Counted from the stretch's first letter, positions 17,398-27,063 are shown. The stretch: DNA of 64,000 nt from UBA3006 sp031401235 (GCA_031401235.1 JANNRJ010000036.1:80858-144857); one strand, 5' to 3'. Made by a program: numbers and translations. Notes: generated by a model not told the origin, from the letters alone.

Positions 17398-18744
17398 CTA
17401 CGACACAATCGCACTTAACGAGTCAAAGAAGACTTTTGTATGAAGATCGATATCCGACGTCTTGTGAAACGGTGATATCAACGCCATGTTATGAAATGGA
17501 GCCAGTAACACTCCTCTATTCAGAGCAAACAAGTGCAAAAACCCCTCCAGTTCCGGATTCGTTGCGGCGGCGGCATCGGCCCCATTGAGTGGTGGCGGAC
17601 AAAACCAATATTCCACTCGACAGCCGAGTTGCTGGACATGCCACGGCAGACCATATTCAGCACACGCGGTTGCGACACCGGTTGCCCACCGCGATGCAAG
17701 CGGAATTGTGTAGTCAAATTGTTCCTCAAGTAACGAATAGGTAAGGGTCGCTCGCATTGCTGCCATTGCCAGTGCGCTTCCGCTCAATGTCCCACCAATT
17801 CCTGATACATCTACCTCATTACTGGCCATCAAGGCCGTCAACTTGGTGGCTACATCTTCCGACATGCCAAATGCTCCAACTGGAACGCCTCCTCCGATTG
17901 TCTTACCTATGACAATAAAGTCAGGCTGTAGTCCCCATGCCTGAGTGCATCCACCTGGTCCGGCGGAGATCGTGTGCGTCTCATCGATCACCAATAAGGC
18001 TCCATACCGGCGCGTTAATTCGCGAACCTGGCTGTGATATCCGCTATGAGGTAGGACAATTCCGATGTTGGTAAGTGCTGGCTCGATTAATACACAGGCC
18101 ACGTCTCCGTTAGCGAGCGCAATTTCCAGTGCATCAAGGTCATTGAATGGCACGACCCGGGTGGTGAGCGAAGGATCCACCTGGGGTCCGATCACGCCTT
18201 TTCTACTAACGGTGCGACCATGCTTATCAAGAACTACAAGTGTCTCGTCCACAGTTCCGTGGTAGCACCAATCATGCACCACAATTTTGGAACGCTTGGT
18301 GAGGTGCCGACATAAGCGCAATACAAACCGATTCGCATCTGTGGCGCTCAGGGTGAATTGCCATTTTGGGAGTCCAAACCTGCGGGCCAACTCGTCGGCG
18401 ACCCAAAGCGAATCACTTGTCGGCAACATCGTCGTTAATCCCTGCCTTGCCTGTTTCGAAATCGCGTCTGTTAGGGCCGGTAATGCGTGACCGGTCATCG
18501 CGCCGGTGTCGCCTAAACAAAAGTCCACATACTCATTGCTATCCACGTCTGTGAATCTGGCCCCAGATGCACGCTCAACAAATACCGGATGCGAGCCGGG
18601 CCATCGGGTCATCCACGGCATTGGTACCCCAGCCAGCATCGACCGTTGTGCTTGCTTTGATAATTCCGCCGAATTTCGATGCGTGTCCCGAAATCGTTCG
18701 TCTTCGGCTTGCCGGGCAACACCGAGTTTGGCCAGATCAATCAT
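17398..18744 (-). CDS. Class III (PLP) aminotransferase, glutamate-1-semialdehyde aminomutase-like
   Basis: The 448-residue enzyme has the class III features: VDFCLGDTGAMTGHALP, the PLP phosphate-binding area SATDANRFVLRLCRH, DWCYHGTVDE, the aspartate of LLVIDETHTI, and the Schiff-base lysine in FIVIGKTIGGGVPVGAFG. It resembles the glutamate-1-semialdehyde 2,1-aminomutase group, but the context is catabolic, so it more likely transaminates an amino acid or amine from the neighbouring pathway. It is divergent from the M20 hydrolase gene, with 53 bases between them. Confidence 0.85.
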   Translation of the reverse strand: MIDLAKLGVARQAEDERFRDTHRNSAELSKQAQRSMLAGVPMPWMTRWPGSHPVFVERASGARFTDVDSNEYVDFCLGDTGAMTGHALPALTDAISKQARQGLTTMLPTSDSLWVADELARRFGLPKWQFTLSATDANRFVLRLCRHLTKRSKIVVHDWCYHGTVDETLVVLDKHGRTVSRKGVIGPQVDPSLTTRVVPFNDLDALEIALANGDVACVLIEPALTNIGIVLPHSGYHSQVRELTRRYGALLVIDETHTISAGPGGCTQAWGLQPDFIVIGKTIGGGVPVGAFGMSEDVATKLTALMASNEVDVSGIGGTLSGSALAMAAMRATLTYSLLEEQFDYTIPLASRWATGVATACAEYGLPWHVQQLGCRVEYWFCPPPLNGADAAAATNPELEGFLHLFALNRGVLLAPFHNMALISPFHKTSDIDLHTKVFFDSLSAIVS

Positions 18745-18784
18745 GATCTAATCATTGCTCATCAATAGTCTTCGGTGAGACTCG

Positions 18785-18790
18785 TACACT
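18785..18790 (+). promoter_or_regulatory. -10 box of the catabolic operon's first gene, leaderless type
   Basis: TACACT ends 7 bases before the GTG at 18798. No Shine-Dalgarno precedes the GTG, so a leaderless mRNA is the best reading. Confidence 0.45.
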
Positions 18791-18797
18791 TATCTTC

Positions 18798-20048
18798 GTG
18801 GTAACTAGTAGCGATTTTGCAAATTTGCGAACCAGCGAATCGCGCCTAATGCAGCGAATATTTGCACTGGCCGAAATTGCGCCCATCGACGGAGGTGGGA
18901 ATTGTCGGCTTGCACTTACTGACGAGGACCGCGATGGAAGAGATTTGGTGCTGTCTTGGATGAAGGATTTGGGTCTTGATATCGGGATTGATTCCATCGG
19001 AAACGTCATCGGAACATGGAATGTCGGATCGGGATTACCGGTAATGACTGGTTCGCATATTGATACCGTGCGTACGGGTGGGAAATACGACGGCAATTAC
19101 GGAGTATTGGCCGGACTGGAAGTTATTGACACCTGTCAGCGTGCCGGATACCAGCCGTCACGCCCGCTGGCAGTTGGATTTTTTACCGACGAAGAGGGCG
19201 CTCGTTTTTCACCCGACATGCTTGGGTCTCTTGTGTACGTGGGTGGTCTGCCACTTGAAGTCGCACTCGACTCTGAATCCATTGATGGTGTTCGACTTGG
19301 AGACGAACTCGCTCGGATTGGATATGCCGGACCAATTCCGTGCCCCGGCCCTGCGCCACATGCATTCGTCGAATTACACATCGAACAAGGCCCAGTGCTG
19401 GAAGCCAATCGAGTTCTGATTGGTGCTGTGACCAGCGTGCAGGGCATTTCCTGGCAAGAACTGACAATCATTGGTCAGTCCAATCATGCCGGCACGACGC
19501 CAATGTCGATGCGTCACGATCCCGCCTACGTAGCGGCCGAAATTGTGGTATTCGTGCGACACTTGGCACTCACGCTTGGGGCAAACCAAGTGTGCACCGC
19601 GGCCAAGATCGATCTTTATCCGAATCTGATCAATGTTGTCCCAGCCCGAGCCACTGTAACTCTTGATATTCGAAATACTGACGAGGTACTGCTACAAAGA
19701 GCAGAAGCAGAGGTAGCCAAGTTCGTAAAAGAGATTTGTTTGACTGAGGGTGTGTCTATTAAATCACGATCACTTGCTCGGTTTGAACCTGTTGAATTCA
19801 ATGATCGTGTTGTCAACTGCGTCGCCCAGACAGCCCAATCTCTTGATTATTCAGTTCAGCGTATGCCATCTGGCGCGGGGCACGACGCCCAAATGCTCGC
19901 CCGCATATGTCCATCAGGAATGATTTTCGTTCCGAGCATTGACGGTCTTAGTCATAATCCCGCCGAATTCACGTCTGCCCAAGATCTTCACGCGGGAGCC
20001 AATGTTTTGCTCCAAGTGATGCTGCAGCTTGCCGAAATGGAGTTCTAG
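18798..20048 (+). CDS. M20-family amidohydrolase (N-carbamoyl-L-amino acid hydrolase / allantoate amidohydrolase type)
   Basis: The 416-residue enzyme is of the Zn-dependent AllC/HyuC family. It has the metal ligands TGSHIDTV and YDGNYGVLAGLEV, the catalytic glutamates in FTDEEGARF, the ligand histidine in ELHIEQGPVLE, the dimerisation-domain phrase NHAGTTPM and the last ligand in SGAGHDAQ, then DGLSHNPAEF. The family hydrolyses N-carbamoyl amino acids, allantoate or ureidoglycolate to release ammonia and carbon dioxide. Two bases separate it from the D-carbamoylase gene, which points to ureido-compound breakdown. The exact substrate is not decidable here. The GTG start is chosen from the -10 box. 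Confidence 0.87.
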   Translation: MVTSSDFANLRTSESRLMQRIFALAEIAPIDGGGNCRLALTDEDRDGRDLVLSWMKDLGLDIGIDSIGNVIGTWNVGSGLPVMTGSHIDTVRTGGKYDGNYGVLAGLEVIDTCQRAGYQPSRPLAVGFFTDEEGARFSPDMLGSLVYVGGLPLEVALDSESIDGVRLGDELARIGYAGPIPCPGPAPHAFVELHIEQGPVLEANRVLIGAVTSVQGISWQELTIIGQSNHAGTTPMSMRHDPAYVAAEIVVFVRHLALTLGANQVCTAAKIDLYPNLINVVPARATVTLDIRNTDEVLLQRAEAEVAKFVKEICLTEGVSIKSRSLARFEPVEFNDRVVNCVAQTAQSLDYSVQRMPSGAGHDAQMLARICPSGMIFVPSIDGLSHNPAEFTSAQDLHAGANVLLQVMLQLAEMEF

Positions 20049-20050
20049 TT

Positions 20051-20974
20051 ATGACCCGAATGGTAATTGTTGGCGCTGCCCAACTTGGACCAGTCCAAAA
20101 ACATGACTCCCGTGAGTCGGTGATACAGCGGATGATTACCCTTTTGCGGCAAGCAAAAACCAACAAGTGTGATCTGGTTGCGTTTCCCGAACTTGCATTG
20201 ACGACGTTCTTCCCTCGCTGGTTCGTGGAAGATATTTCACAATCCGACCACTGGTACGAAACTGAAATGCCTTCATCCGTCACATCCGTATTATTTGCCG
20301 AGGCTCGCCGATTAGAAATTGGCTTCTCGCTCGGTTACGCAGAACTTACTCAAATTGGCGAACGCTTCAACACCCAGATCTTGGTTAATAAAGACGGCTC
20401 AATCATCGCCAAATACCGCAAGGTGCACATTCCAGGACACGAAACATTTGAGCCCGAGCGCCCGTTTCAGCATGCGGAGCGTTACTACTTCACACCAAGT
20501 GACGAAGGGTTCGGAGTTTGGCCGGCCTTTGGCGGACGTATTGGAATGATGATCTGCAACGATCGTCGGTGGCCCGAAAGCTATCGGGTGATGGGATTAC
20601 AAGGTGTTGAGATGATTCTGTGTGGATATAACACTCCCCTCCATTACGTACCAGATCCGACTCAGGATCGACTGCAAAGCTTTCATAATGCGCTAGTGAT
20701 GCAAAGCGGCGCATATCAAAATGGCACATTCGTGGTAGGTGTGGCCAAAGGGGGACTCGAAGAAGGCGTCGATGGATTAGCTGACTCATGCATAATTGCT
20801 CCGTCGGGCGAAATTTTGGCCAAGACGATCACCAATGGTGACGAGTTGATAGTTGCCGAATGCGACTTGGATTGGTGCAACAATTACAAAAATACATTGT
20901 TTAATTTCGACCGTTACCGACGTCCGGAAATGTACGGACCGATCACGGCCCAGCGGGGCGTAATTATCGGCTAA
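20051..20974 (+). CDS. N-carbamoyl-D-amino acid hydrolase (nitrilase superfamily)
   Basis: The 307-residue protein is close in length and sequence to the D-carbamoylases of hydantoin pathways. The nitrilase triad is visible as E47 (FPELALTTFFPRW), K124 (KYRKVHIPGH) and C169 (MMICNDRRWPE). The phrases YRVMGLQG, GGYNTP-like CGYNTPLHY and MQSGAYQNG match that subfamily. The reaction is N-carbamoyl-D-amino acid to D-amino acid, ammonia and carbon dioxide, in the cytoplasm. It follows the M20 hydrolase in one operon; no hydantoinase gene is in the window. Related beta-ureidopropionases are the main alternative. Confidence 0.88.
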   Translation: MTRMVIVGAAQLGPVQKHDSRESVIQRMITLLRQAKTNKCDLVAFPELALTTFFPRWFVEDISQSDHWYETEMPSSVTSVLFAEARRLEIGFSLGYAELTQIGERFNTQILVNKDGSIIAKYRKVHIPGHETFEPERPFQHAERYYFTPSDEGFGVWPAFGGRIGMMICNDRRWPESYRVMGLQGVEMILCGYNTPLHYVPDPTQDRLQSFHNALVMQSGAYQNGTFVVGVAKGGLEEGVDGLADSCIIAPSGEILAKTITNGDELIVAECDLDWCNNYKNTLFNFDRYRRPEMYGPITAQRGVIIG

Positions 20975-21019
20975 CGTGACAACACTGGGTTAACAAAATA
21001 TAAAGGCAAACACCTATTG

Positions 21020-23644
21020 ATGTCTACGTCAAATCCCACCACAGAGGCCGACAAAGTCAATTTTAAGCTCAATGGCGCAGCGGTGACGGTCAAAGGCGAC
21101 CACCCACATTTACTTGCAGCTCTTCGCGAAGAATTGAATGTCACCTCTCCAAAGGATGGATGCTCACCTTCTGGCCAATGCGGTTGTTGCACCGTTCTTG
21201 TCGACGGTAAAGCGATAGTCAGCTGTCAACAATCTTTAGCCAAAATCGCTGGTTCATCGATCACCACACTAGAAGGATTTCCAGCCGAGGAGCGCAAACG
21301 GTATGCCGACGCCTTTTCCGCGTGTGGTGGCTTGCAATGCGGTTTTTGTATTCCCGGAATTATTGTTCGAGCCAAAGCCCAGATCGACAAAAAGGGAACC
21401 TCACTCAAACGTGAAGACATGGCGCGTCACCTGGGAGCCCATTTATGTCGATGCACAGGTTACGTGAAAATTTTAGATGCAATCGAAATGATCGCCAGCT
21501 CGACTGTGCCTGTGCCAATTCCAACTGGTGGAATCGGGACTCGAAGCAGAAAATATGAAGCGACAGAATTAGCCCTCGGTGACCGCGGTTATGTGGACGA
21601 TATTCGAATTAACGGTCTATTGCACGCCGCGCTTCATTTTACTGCCCATGCTCGCGCCGACATTGTTTCAATTGACACAAGTGCGGCTGAGAAATCTGAC
21701 GGCGTAAGCGCTGTGTATACCGCTAAGGATATTCCCGGCGAATTGATGGTCGGCATTATTCACAAAGATTGGCCGGTGATGATTCCTATTGGCGGTCGCA
21801 CTTCGTACGTCGGCGATATTCTGGCAATAGTCGTTGCTGATTCTCGGCAACACGCTCGTGAAGCAGCCCAATTGATCGTCGTTGACTATCAACCTCTTAC
21901 TCCGATCACCAATCCAGCGGTGGCTATTGCCAATAACGACCCGGACAATATTGCGGTTTGGCAAACCACATCAAATATTCTGAGTACAAGCGCATACTCT
22001 CGCGGAGATGTGGAAACAGCGTTTAAGTCGAGTGCCCACGTCGTCACAGAAATATTTAATACGCAACGAGTCGAGCACGCATTCTTGGAACCGGAAAGTT
22101 CAGTCGCTGTGCCCTCAATCTCTGCCGGCAGACGCAGAATTCATGTCTACTCCGGGGGCCAAGGAATTTGGGATGATCGCAACGACATAGCCAGAGTTCT
22201 GGCGATCACCAATGATGATGTCACCGTTGAACTCGTTACCAACGGCGGCGCATTTGGCGGCAAGGAGGACATGAGCAATCAAGCACATGCCGCCCTTGCC
22301 GCTTGGCTCCTCGACAATCCGGTGAAATGCACTCTTTCTCGCGAAGAGAGCCTGCTCATGCATGCCAAGCGGCACCCTATTCGGATGGAATATAAGGCCT
22401 CGTGCGACCACCAAGGAATGCTCACCGCGCTCAAAGTTCGTGCTGTCGGCGACAGCGGACCCTATGCAAGCGTCGGTATGAAAGTGTTGGAACGAATGGC
22501 CGGACACGCCGGTGGTCCATATCACTTGCCAAACATTGATGTGGTTGCCATTGCCGCTCGTACCAATAATCCTGTATGCGGGGCATTTCGTGGATTCGGC
22601 GCCAATCAGGCGCAATTCGCGATGGAGGGCATGCTCGATCGACTTGCCGAGAAAGTTGGCATATCTGGATTTGACATTCGAATCCGCAATGTCATCAAAC
22701 CTGGCATGTTGTGGGGGCCGGGGCAAATAATGGATGACGGATGTCTCGGTGCGATCGCCTGTTTGGAACAGATTAAGCCGACATACGACGCGGCTCGAGC
22801 GGCCGGTAAAGCCATTGGTCTTGGGTTTGGGCTGAAAAATAGTGGGCTTGGAAATGGCTTCAAGGAAGTCACCAAAGCCGTGATCCGCTTTAACCCCAAC
22901 GGTGATATCGAAGTTCGCCATGGATGGACAGAAATGGGTCAAGGAATCAATACCGTGGCTCTGCAAGTTGCTGTTCATGAACTTGGACTTGATCCGGAAC
23001 GCGTAAAAGTGATTGTTGACACCACCCGTGAACTGGGTCTTGGTCAAACCACAGGTTCGCGAGGCACGCTAATGGGCGCCGGTGCAGTGAAAGCCGCATG
23101 CGAAGCGGCGCGTTTGGCACATTGCGCACCTGGAGTTGATTACGAAGGCGAATACCGAGTGGATTGGACGACGAAGCTTGGCACACCAGGGGTTGAAAAT
23201 CCGATCATTCACTCCACTTTTGGCTATGCGGCCCAACTCGTGATCATTGATCGTGAAAGCGCCAAGATTGAGCGAGTCGTGGCGACTCATGACGTAGGGC
23301 GTGCGATTAATCCTCAATTATGTGAAGGCCAAATTGAAGGCAGTGTTCACATGGGGCTTGGATACGCGCTATCTGAAGATTTCCCGACTGATCCCGCCAC
23401 TGGATTTCCACTCAATATGACTCTTCGCTCGCTCGCTATTTTGCGGGCTAAAGACGTGCCACCCATTGATGTTCATCTTGTTGAGTCCGCTCAGCCCAAT
23501 TCACCTTATGGAATCAAAGGAGTCGGCGAGATCGGATTGGTGCCAACTGCTGGGGCGGTTGCCAGCGCGCTTCACGATCTAGATGGCATTTGGCGCAGTG
23601 AGCTCCCGATGCGCAGATCTCAAGACTCTTCCTCTGACCAATAA
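21020..23644 (+). CDS. Molybdenum hydroxylase, fused 2Fe-2S and molybdopterin subunits (xanthine dehydrogenase family)
   Basis: The 874-residue protein carries both iron-sulfur domains: C48, C54, C56 and C57 (CSPSGQCGCC), C69, then CGGLQCGFCIPG and LCRCTGY. These are followed from about residue 175 by the two molybdopterin domains. Family marks include VEHAFLEPES, GGAFGGKED, CGAFRGFGANQAQFA, GWTEMGQGINT, the QTTGSRGT loop and the catalytic glutamate E837 (KGVGEIG). The fused layout and the CSPxGQCGCC form resemble the E. coli XdhD and selenium-dependent xanthine dehydrogenase group. No FAD domain is included, so the separate FAD subunit at 25724 or another acceptor may serve it. Likely substrates are purines or similar heterocycles. 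The ATG at 21020 is preferred over the TTG before it. Confidence 0.87.
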   Translation: MSTSNPTTEADKVNFKLNGAAVTVKGDHPHLLAALREELNVTSPKDGCSPSGQCGCCTVLVDGKAIVSCQQSLAKIAGSSITTLEGFPAEERKRYADAFSACGGLQCGFCIPGIIVRAKAQIDKKGTSLKREDMARHLGAHLCRCTGYVKILDAIEMIASSTVPVPIPTGGIGTRSRKYEATELALGDRGYVDDIRINGLLHAALHFTAHARADIVSIDTSAAEKSDGVSAVYTAKDIPGELMVGIIHKDWPVMIPIGGRTSYVGDILAIVVADSRQHAREAAQLIVVDYQPLTPITNPAVAIANNDPDNIAVWQTTSNILSTSAYSRGDVETAFKSSAHVVTEIFNTQRVEHAFLEPESSVAVPSISAGRRRIHVYSGGQGIWDDRNDIARVLAITNDDVTVELVTNGGAFGGKEDMSNQAHAALAAWLLDNPVKCTLSREESLLMHAKRHPIRMEYKASCDHQGMLTALKVRAVGDSGPYASVGMKVLERMAGHAGGPYHLPNIDVVAIAARTNNPVCGAFRGFGANQAQFAMEGMLDRLAEKVGISGFDIRIRNVIKPGMLWGPGQIMDDGCLGAIACLEQIKPTYDAARAAGKAIGLGFGLKNSGLGNGFKEVTKAVIRFNPNGDIEVRHGWTEMGQGINTVALQVAVHELGLDPERVKVIVDTTRELGLGQTTGSRGTLMGAGAVKAACEAARLAHCAPGVDYEGEYRVDWTTKLGTPGVENPIIHSTFGYAAQLVIIDRESAKIERVVATHDVGRAINPQLCEGQIEGSVHMGLGYALSEDFPTDPATGFPLNMTLRSLAILRAKDVPPIDVHLVESAQPNSPYGIKGVGEIGLVPTAGAVASALHDLDGIWRSELPMRRSQDSSSDQ

Positions 23645-23654
23645 CCGCATCGAT

Positions 23655-24716
23655 ATGTCAAACGTGACTAGTGGACAAATCTGTGCTCACCATCACTTGT
23701 ATTCGACACTGGCACGCGGCATGCCCCCACCCCCGATACAACCAAGATCATTTATCGACATCCTCGAGCAGATTTGGTGGCGCATCGACGACGCACTTGA
23801 TCTTGAAATGATTTATTGGTCGGCTGCACTTGGTGCAGTCGAAGCGTTAATGAGCGGAACTACTTGTCTAGTTGATCATCATGAGTCGCCATCGGCGATT
23901 GAAGGAAGCCTTTCCACCATCGCCCAAGCCTGCTCCGATGTCGGAGTTCGTGTCAATGCTTGCTACGGAGTCACCGACCGCTGGACTTCAAATGGATTAG
24001 TTTCCAAAGTCTCACCGTTGTCACCAATAACACAGGGAGCCAAACGCGGACTAGCCGAGAACGCCCGATATCTCAGCGAGGGTGGTCGCGGAATGGTCGG
24101 TGTTCATGCGGCCTTTACATGCTCGGATGAAACTCTTCATCTAGCCGCTGATTTGGCTCTGCGTCATCATGTGGGAGTACATATTCATGTTGCCGAGTCG
24201 TTAGATGATGTAGCTGCCGGAGCCAGACTTGAGCATCTGGCAAAGGAAGACTGGTTACTGATTCACGCCGTGCACTTGGATCGTCATTTGGATGGTCGAA
24301 TCGTGCACAACCCGCGCTCCAACATGATCAACTCGGTCGGATACGGAGCACCGGTGAATCACACCAATCCAGTGCTGCTCGGAACTGATGGGATTGGAGC
24401 CGACATGTTTGAAGAGTTTCGACTCGCCTATTACCGTCTACGCGAATACGACATCGCTGAAACTCCTGGTACCGCCATGTCATGGCTAACCAACGCCTAC
24501 GAGCTCTTCCCCGAAGCCCGCAACGATGAAGTTATCTGGAACTACGATCACATTGAAAGTGCCTGGCACGTCGCTTTTACGCCTTCTATTCACCCCTTGG
24601 AAGTCACCGTTAGTGGTGAGAAAGTATTGAGCAATGGGTTTCCCACGCGTGTTGATATTGATGAAATTCGAGCCAAGGCCAACGAACAAGCTCTACGTCT
24701 TCATGCAAGGCTATAA
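23655..24716 (+). CDS. ssnA: SsnA-like amidohydrolase lacking the N-terminal strand domain
   Basis: The 353-residue enzyme resembles E. coli SsnA and related aminohydrolases throughout its barrel. It has the metal motif AHHHLYS (H12, H14), the third histidine in GVHIHVAES, LLIHAVHL, the phrase VHNPRSNMINSVGY and the aspartate of LLGTDGIGADMFEE. SsnA-type proteins are about 440 residues, and here roughly 60 residues of the usual N-terminal beta-sandwich are absent: the first metal motif begins at residue 12. The only earlier in-frame start lies inside the upstream gene and supplies no matching sequence. The metal site is complete, so activity is possible. The E. coli homologue also sits beside a fused xanthine dehydrogenase. 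Deamination or ring opening of a purine-derived compound is an inference. Confidence 0.8.
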   Translation: MSNVTSGQICAHHHLYSTLARGMPPPPIQPRSFIDILEQIWWRIDDALDLEMIYWSAALGAVEALMSGTTCLVDHHESPSAIEGSLSTIAQACSDVGVRVNACYGVTDRWTSNGLVSKVSPLSPITQGAKRGLAENARYLSEGGRGMVGVHAAFTCSDETLHLAADLALRHHVGVHIHVAESLDDVAAGARLEHLAKEDWLLIHAVHLDRHLDGRIVHNPRSNMINSVGYGAPVNHTNPVLLGTDGIGADMFEEFRLAYYRLREYDIAETPGTAMSWLTNAYELFPEARNDEVIWNYDHIESAWHVAFTPSIHPLEVTVSGEKVLSNGFPTRVDIDEIRAKANEQALRLHARL

Positions 24717-24719
24717 ACC

Positions 24720-25727
24720 ATGACTGTGCGAGTGGCTCTCTATTTGCAAGATGCTCATCCCATCCGCGAAGGAATGGCCCATGCCCAATACGCCGAATTA
24801 AAGGGATTCGAAGCTGTATGGCAGGCCGAGAGTCGTCTGGTACGGGAAGCCACAGTTCCAATGGCGGCTTTTGCCTCGGTTACTAACACGATCAAGGTGG
24901 GGTCGGGAGTTGTTGATTGTTGGAGTCGAAATCCCGCCAGATTGGCCGCTACATTTTCAACACTCGATGACTTGGCCCCCGGACGCGTCATTCTTGGAAT
25001 CGGTGCATGGTGGGATCCTTTAGCCACGAAGGTTGGTATCAGCAGAGCAAAACCTCTTCGAGCGATGCGCGAAATTGTCACCGCTGTGCGCGGACTTCTA
25101 CACAACGAAACCGTGACGATGAACGGAGACTTCGTGCATTTAGATGGTGTCGAGTTGGACTATGTGTATCAAGAACGCCGAGCAAAAAACGTTCCCATCT
25201 ATATTGGTGCCACCGGAATGCAGATGATGGAACTCACCGGCGAGATCGCCGACGGTGTCGTACTCAATTACTTGGTATCACCCGATTACAACCAAAAAGC
25301 GCTGGAGGCACTTGCCAACGGTGCCGCTAGAGCCGGACGATCATTGGATGACATTGATCGACCACAATTGGTGGTGTGCAGTGTGCATGAAGATCATCAG
25401 ACGGCAATTGATATGGCCAGATTAATGGTCACTCAATATCTTGGCCAACAACCCCACATCATGAAAGCATCTGGGGTGCCTCAATCAATTCTCGACAAAG
25501 TCGGCTCAGTTCTAACTTGGCCCGCATCCCACGAACAGGTAGTTGCTGCATCACGTTTTGTACCCGACGATATTGTCAACATGCTCACAGCCAGTGGCAC
25601 CCCCGCTGAGGCTCGCCAGCAAGTGGCGCATTACATGCGTAATGGCTGTACGTGTCCAATTTTGTACCCGTTGGGAGATGTGCGAGCGATGATCGATGCT
25701 TTCTCCGGTTGGGATGGAGTGTCATGA
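24720..25727 (+). CDS. LLM-class flavin-dependent oxidoreductase
   Basis: The 335-residue bacterial-luciferase-like barrel has YAELKGFEAVWQAES, the segment VDCWSRNPARLAATFSTLDDLAPGRVILGIGAWW with the family's GRxxLGIG motif, and VPIYIGATGMQMMELTGEIADGVVLNY. These features fit the F420-dependent reductase or monooxygenase side of the family, although FMN use cannot be excluded. It starts 3 bases after the amidohydrolase stop and its own stop overlaps the FAD-subunit start (ATGA), so it belongs to the same catabolic operon. A ring-opening or N-oxidising role is possible but unproven. Confidence 0.85.
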   Translation: MTVRVALYLQDAHPIREGMAHAQYAELKGFEAVWQAESRLVREATVPMAAFASVTNTIKVGSGVVDCWSRNPARLAATFSTLDDLAPGRVILGIGAWWDPLATKVGISRAKPLRAMREIVTAVRGLLHNETVTMNGDFVHLDGVELDYVYQERRAKNVPIYIGATGMQMMELTGEIADGVVLNYLVSPDYNQKALEALANGAARAGRSLDDIDRPQLVVCSVHEDHQTAIDMARLMVTQYLGQQPHIMKASGVPQSILDKVGSVLTWPASHEQVVAASRFVPDDIVNMLTASGTPAEARQQVAHYMRNGCTCPILYPLGDVRAMIDAFSGWDGVS

Positions 25728-26575
25728 CCGTGATTATGCCAACGACTTTGACCGAAGCACTCGTGGCATTGAAGTCAATGCCCGAAGCTGTCATTGTGGC
25801 TGGCGGCACCGATCTGATGGTCGAGATAAATTTCAATCGTCGCAGACTCAATAATGTCATCGGACTTCGCAGCATAAAAAGTCTCTCTCACTGGTCGGTC
25901 AGCCCCGATGGGATATCACTTACAATTGGTTCCGGACTCCCCTATGCGGCTATGGAGCAAGGAACTATTGCCGAGTTGGTGCCGGCTCTAGCCCAAGCGG
26001 CGCGAACAGTTGGATCTCCACAGATTCGAGCCGTGGCGACACTTGGGGGGAATCTCGGTACATGCTCGCCGGCGGGAGATGGTCTACCAGTTTTGTCCGC
26101 ACTAGATGCTGTGATCCACTTGCAAAGTTCATCTGGAAAGCGCGATGTGATATTTCACGACTTTATGGTGGGGGTAAAACGCAACTCCCGCGCCGAAAAC
26201 GAATTGATCACTGGCGTAACTGTGCCGGTGCTCGCTGGGTGGCAGGGCTATGCCAAAGTCGGTGTTCGAAATGCAATGGTGATCGCCGTTGCATCAGCAT
26301 GTCTTGTCATCGACACCACGAGTAGTTCCGTGCGAATCGCTCTTGGCGCGGTCGGTCCAACCATCATTCGATGCCGTGATACCGAAAACTGGTTTGCTTC
26401 GCGCCATGATATTTCCTCGGTGACACCAGTCGGTGCAATATTGGCCAAGGAGTTTGGACAGCGGGCGGCGGTTGAGGCGCGACCTATCGATGATCACCGT
26501 TCGACCGCGGATTACCGTAGACACGCAATTGGGATTCTTGCCAGTCGACTATTGCAACAGGCTTATCCAGCATGA
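25724..26575 (+). CDS. FAD-binding subunit of a molybdenum hydroxylase (CoxM/XdhB type)
   Basis: The 283-residue medium subunit has the FAD-pyrophosphate motif IVAGGTDLMVEINF near residues 24-37, RTVGSPQIRAVATLGGNLGTCSPAGDGLPVLSAL split across both FAD loops, and the C-terminal CO-dehydrogenase flavoprotein region. It passes electrons from the 2Fe-2S subunit to the acceptor. The ATG at 25724 overlaps the previous stop by ATGA and has GGAG upstream. Its stop in turn overlaps the next start by ATGA, so the three subunits are tightly coupled. Confidence 0.9.
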   Translation: MTVIMPTTLTEALVALKSMPEAVIVAGGTDLMVEINFNRRRLNNVIGLRSIKSLSHWSVSPDGISLTIGSGLPYAAMEQGTIAELVPALAQAARTVGSPQIRAVATLGGNLGTCSPAGDGLPVLSALDAVIHLQSSSGKRDVIFHDFMVGVKRNSRAENELITGVTVPVLAGWQGYAKVGVRNAMVIAVASACLVIDTTSSSVRIALGAVGPTIIRCRDTENWFASRHDISSVTPVGAILAKEFGQRAAVEARPIDDHRSTADYRRHAIGILASRLLQQAYPA

Positions 26576-27063
26576 CTCCTGCCAACGAGTCGTATCACCT
26601 GAATGTAAATGGCGACAAGCATCAAGTCCGAGATGCCTGGGTCGGTGAAAGCCTGCTATTCGTATTACGGGAGCGACTTGGCATGCCCGGAACAAAGGGC
26701 GCATGTGAGCAGGGCGAATGTGGCAGCTGCACGGTCATCATGGATGGCGCAGCAGTGTGTTCTTGTTTGGTAATGGCCGCCACTGCGCAAGACGCCGTCA
26801 TCATCACCGTCGAAGGTCTTGGTCGCGATGATGCCCTATCTGAAGTGCAGCAGGCTTTCATTTCCCAAGGAGCGGTGCAATGTGGGTTTTGCACCCCAGG
26901 TCTGATCGTGGCTGTGACTCACTTGTTGGACAACAACCCCCTACCAAGTGAATTGGAAGTAAAGGAAGCCATTTCCGGCAATATTTGTCGTTGCACAGGA
27001 TATTCCCGCATCTTTGCCGCAGTGCGTTCGGCGGCTTTGGCCAGACAAGTTGATGCCCAATGA
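26572..27063 (+). CDS. 2Fe-2S subunit of a molybdenum hydroxylase (CoxS/XdhC-small type)
   Basis: The 163-residue small subunit binds two 2Fe-2S clusters. The plant-ferredoxin-type cluster uses C45, C50, C53 and C65 (CEQGECGSC, then CSC). The C-terminal helical cluster uses QCGFCTPG and ICRCTGYSRI. Length and motif order are standard. It sits between the FAD and molybdopterin subunits with ATGA overlaps on both sides, so it forms a heterotrimer with them rather than with the fused enzyme upstream. Confidence 0.92.
   Translation: MTPANESYHLNVNGDKHQVRDAWVGESLLFVLRERLGMPGTKGACEQGECGSCTVIMDGAAVCSCLVMAATAQDAVIITVEGLGRDDALSEVQQAFISQGAVQCGFCTPGLIVAVTHLLDNNPLPSELEVKEAISGNICRCTGYSRIFAAVRSAALARQVDAQ

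Noticed and set aside
22115..23047. Long minus-strand open frame of 310 codons inside the fused molybdenum hydroxylase
   Set aside because: It lies antisense to a clearly coding frame with family motifs; its translation is rich in unlikely residues and matches nothing.
21020..23644. Selenocysteine or selenium-specific enzyme call for the fused hydroxylase
   Set aside because: No in-frame TGA is read through, and labile selenium cannot be inferred from sequence alone; only the architectural resemblance is stated.
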